A stretch of 56,309 nt of DNA from Polyangiaceae bacterium. Its GTDB lineage: Bacteria; Myxococcota_A; Polyangia; Polyangiales; Polyangiaceae. The first letter of the stretch is position 1. Each line of letters begins with the position of its first letter. The notes beneath the pieces are model-generated. The model ran no database searches, was not told the DNA's origin, and saw only the letters and a list, made by a program, of their open reading frames with translations. The stretch lies in NCBI GenBank assembly GCA_025937835.1, contig JAICQO010000036.1, positions 1-56,309 on the forward strand. The letters run 5' to 3'. Below, one piece after another: positions 54,514 to 56,309 of this stretch. The translations under genes and the position numbers were made by a program.

Positions 54514-55635
54514 ATGACCCAATCCCAGGACGCGATCAAGGTCAACCTTCACCAGCTCCTGCGCGCCATGATCGAAAAGGGCGCGAGCGATATGCACGTC
54601 ACGACCGGCTCGCCGCCGCTCCTGCGCATCGACGGCGCGATCGTGCCGCTCAAGCTGCCGCCGCTCTCGCCGATGGAAACCAAGCAGCTCTGCTACTCGG
54701 TGCTGACCGAAGAGCAGAAGATCCAGTTCGAAAAGAACAAGGAGCTGGATCTGTCGTTCGGCGTGAAGAACCTGTCGCGCTTCCGCGCCAACATCTTCCT
54801 CCAGCGCGGCGCGGTCTCGGGCGCGTTCCGCTCGATCCCGTTCAAGATCCTGAGCTTCGACGAGCTCGGCCTGCCCGCCATCGTCTCGGAGATCGCCGGC
54901 AAGCCGCGCGGGCTGATCCTGGTGACCGGCCCTACCGGCTCGGGCAAGAGCACGACGCTCGCCTCGATCATCGACAAGATCAACAACGAGACGCGCCAGC
55001 ACATCGTCACCATCGAAGATCCGATCGAGTACCTGCACCCGCACAAGCGCTCGATCGTGAATCAGCGCGAGATCGGCAGCGACACCAGCACCTTCAAGCA
55101 GGCGCTCAAGTACGTGCTGCGCCAGGATCCCGACGTCGTGCTCGTGGGCGAGATGCGCGACCTCGAGACGATCGAGGCCGCGCTGACGATCGCCGAGACC
55201 GGCCACCTCGTGTTCGCGACCTTGCACACGAACTCGGCGATCCAGAGCATCAACCGCGTGATCGACGTCTTCCCCCCGCACCAGCAGTCTCAGGTCCGCG
55301 CCCAGCTCAGCTTCGTGCTCGAGGGCGTGCTGAGTCAGCTGCTTTTGCCGCGAGCGGGCGCGCCCGGCCGAGTCCTCGCGCTCGAGGTGCTGGTGCCGAA
55401 CGCCGCGATCCGAAACCTGATCCGCGAAGACAAGGTTCACCAGATCTACACGCAGATGCAGGTCGGCCAGCAGAAGCACGGCATGCAGACCCTGAATCAG
55501 TCCCTGTACTCGCTCTACGCGCGCCGGCTGATTTCCCTCGAAGAGGCGCTCGGCCGCTCCAGCGAGCCCGACGAGCTCCGTACCATGATCGAGGGCCGCG
55601 TCGCGGGCGGCCCGTCCGGCCAGTTCGCGGTCTGA
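54514..55635 (+). CDS. pilT: Type IV pilus retraction ATPase PilT
   Basis: 373 residues from the ATG at 54514; the longer in-frame extension overlaps pilB and is rejected. Walker A GPTGSGKS (139-146), Asp box TIEDPIEYLH, Walker B DPDVVLVGEMRD, and His box FATLHTNSA are present. The conserved AIRNLIREDKVHQIY motif near 297-312 is the PilT-specific AIRNLIRE element needed for retraction. It depolymerises pili to generate pulling force. It follows pilB closely, as in many myxobacteria; other pil genes are outside the window. Confidence 0.96.
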   Translation: MTQSQDAIKVNLHQLLRAMIEKGASDMHVTTGSPPLLRIDGAIVPLKLPPLSPMETKQLCYSVLTEEQKIQFEKNKELDLSFGVKNLSRFRANIFLQRGAVSGAFRSIPFKILSFDELGLPAIVSEIAGKPRGLILVTGPTGSGKSTTLASIIDKINNETRQHIVTIEDPIEYLHPHKRSIVNQREIGSDTSTFKQALKYVLRQDPDVVLVGEMRDLETIEAALTIAETGHLVFATLHTNSAIQSINRVIDVFPPHQQSQVRAQLSFVLEGVLSQLLLPRAGAPGRVLALEVLVPNAAIRNLIREDKVHQIYTQMQVGQQKHGMQTLNQSLYSLYARRLISLEEALGRSSEPDELRTMIEGRVAGGPSGQFAV

Positions 55636-55675
55636 CGCGCTCCCGCCGAGCTGCGCTCGCCGTTGAGCTGCGGAG

Positions 55676-56308
55676 CTACTTCAGCGCCTTGAGCGCGAGC
55701 GCGATGTCCGGGTGCTTCTTGAGCTTGCGGGCCTCGGCGACCAGGTACGGCTTGGCGCGCTTGTCGTGCGCCGCGGCCAGGGCGCGGGCGGCGAGCACGC
55801 GCAGCACCACGGGAGATTCGGGCGGCGGGGGCTCGAGCTTGGCGAGGCGCACGGCGGCGAGCGCGGCCTGGTTCGACGCGACGTCGACCAGGACGCCGAG
55901 CCAGCCGCTCATGGGGCCGAGCAGCGTGGGGTGCTTGGCGACGAGCTCGCGAGCGGGCTTCACCTGGTCCTTGTCGAGCAGCTCGTAGGTGCGCTCGATC
56001 ACGAGGCTCGCGGTGGGGGTCGCGTCCAGAGCCGACAACGACGCGGCGAGCGCCTCGTCGAGCTTGCCTTCGTAGCGACGGAGGCGCGCCAGGCGGGAGC
56101 GATACGAGGGCGCAGCGTTGTCGAGCGAGCGGCGTCCGAGCAAGGTGGACGCGAGCGAGAGGTTGCCCGTGTCGAGCGCGGCATCGACCGCGACCACGTC
56201 ACCCCAGGCCACGGCCGGCGTCGCGAGCTCCTGCAGTTGCTCGGCGTTCGGGTACTTCACGCCCATGAGCACGTTGGGAGCGACGGCGAGAGCCCGGAAC
56301 GGCGCGGC
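55676..56308 (-). CDS. TPR-like helical repeat protein (N-terminus outside window)
   Basis: The minus-strand frame is open through the right edge, so the GTG at 56272 is probably internal and about 210 residues are visible. Successive helical pairs (LAVAPNVLMGVKYP, LASTLLGRRSLD, YRSRLARLRRYEGKLDEAL, LVIERTYELLDKDQV, LAARALAAAHDKRAKPYLVAEARKL) match a TPR-type solenoid. No catalytic residues. Probably a scaffold or assembly protein; convergent with pilT (40-bp gap), so it need not be a pilus component. Confidence 0.6.
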   Translation of the reverse strand, partial: AAPFRALAVAPNVLMGVKYPNAEQLQELATPAVAWGDVVAVDAALDTGNLSLASTLLGRRSLDNAAPSYRSRLARLRRYEGKLDEALAASLSALDATPTASLVIERTYELLDKDQVKPARELVAKHPTLLGPMSGWLGVLVDVASNQAALAAVRLAKLEPPPPESPVVLRVLAARALAAAHDKRAKPYLVAEARKLKKHPDIALALKALK

Positions 56309-56309
56309 C

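Noticed and set aside
55648-55672. Direct repeat GAGCTGCG downstream of pilT
   Set aside because: Short, GC-rich, and without symmetry or a T-run; no reason to call a terminator or attachment site.

Overview
The window is GC-rich bacterial DNA, densely coded on both strands, and reads like a myxobacterium of the Polyangiales/Sorangium type. Supporting signs are several lipoproteins with long Gly/Ser/Ala linkers, a DUF2330 protein ending in a MYXO-CTERM-like tail, three membrane-linked Ser/Thr protein kinases, many multi-domain sensor kinases, AgmX-type domains, and a pilB-pilT pair. GTG and TTG starts are common. I see no tRNA, rRNA, CRISPR array, insertion sequence or phage gene.

Layout. 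(1) 1-5.7 kb: the end of a CotH-like gene, two surface lipoproteins, and a two-gene REC-Hpt / REC-GGDEF signalling pair. (2) 5.9-12.8 kb: a compact five-gene operon encoding a secreted SMP-30-type lactonase, a GntP permease, a FAH-family dehydratase, a 2,5-dioxovalerate dehydrogenase and a YjhG/YagF-type aldonate dehydratase. Together these form a route from an external sugar lactone or aldonate (best guess xylonate) to 2-oxoglutarate. (3) 12.8-24.6 kb: lipoproteins (one with eight Cys-rich repeats), an alpha/beta hydrolase, a clostripain-family (C11) lipoprotein, a CHASE-Ser/Thr kinase fusion, an ECF-like sigma factor overlapping a Cys-rich membrane protein, an orphan ModA and a CxxCH lipoprotein. 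(4) 24.7-34.2 kb: a nearly continuous block of three large histidine kinases (two hybrid, one with an N-terminal MEDS domain) and one receiver-only protein. (5) 34.2-37.7 kb: a sigma70-like promoter, a small basic ORF, rpsT, then a Ser/Thr kinase next to a TPR/PEGA/beta-barrel envelope protein. (6) 37.7-43.1 kb: acs, a LicC/PntC-like nucleotidyltransferase overlapping a HAD phosphatase, a double AgmX-domain lipoprotein, a pteridine-reductase-like SDR and a small unknown. (7) 43.1-52.5 kb: a coiled-coil lipoprotein, a stand-alone penicillin-binding transpeptidase, a Ser/Thr kinase, the DUF2330 protein, a NudL-like Nudix hydrolase, an Aur1-like PAP2 protein, a small lipoprotein and a rhodanese-MoeB fusion. 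(8) 52.5-56.3 kb: pilB-pilT behind a 322-bp leader region with a strong hairpin, then a truncated repeat protein.

The best leads for something unusual are the CHASE-Ser/Thr kinase architecture, the aldonate operon with no sugar dehydrogenase or aldolase, the sigma factor with a shortened region 4 overlapping a Cys-rich membrane protein, the nucleotidyltransferase-HAD pair, the small ORF sharing a promoter with rpsT, and several perfect inverted repeats at divergent promoters. I did not find anything I could call a wholly new system from sequence alone. All family assignments come from reading motifs by eye, not from searches.
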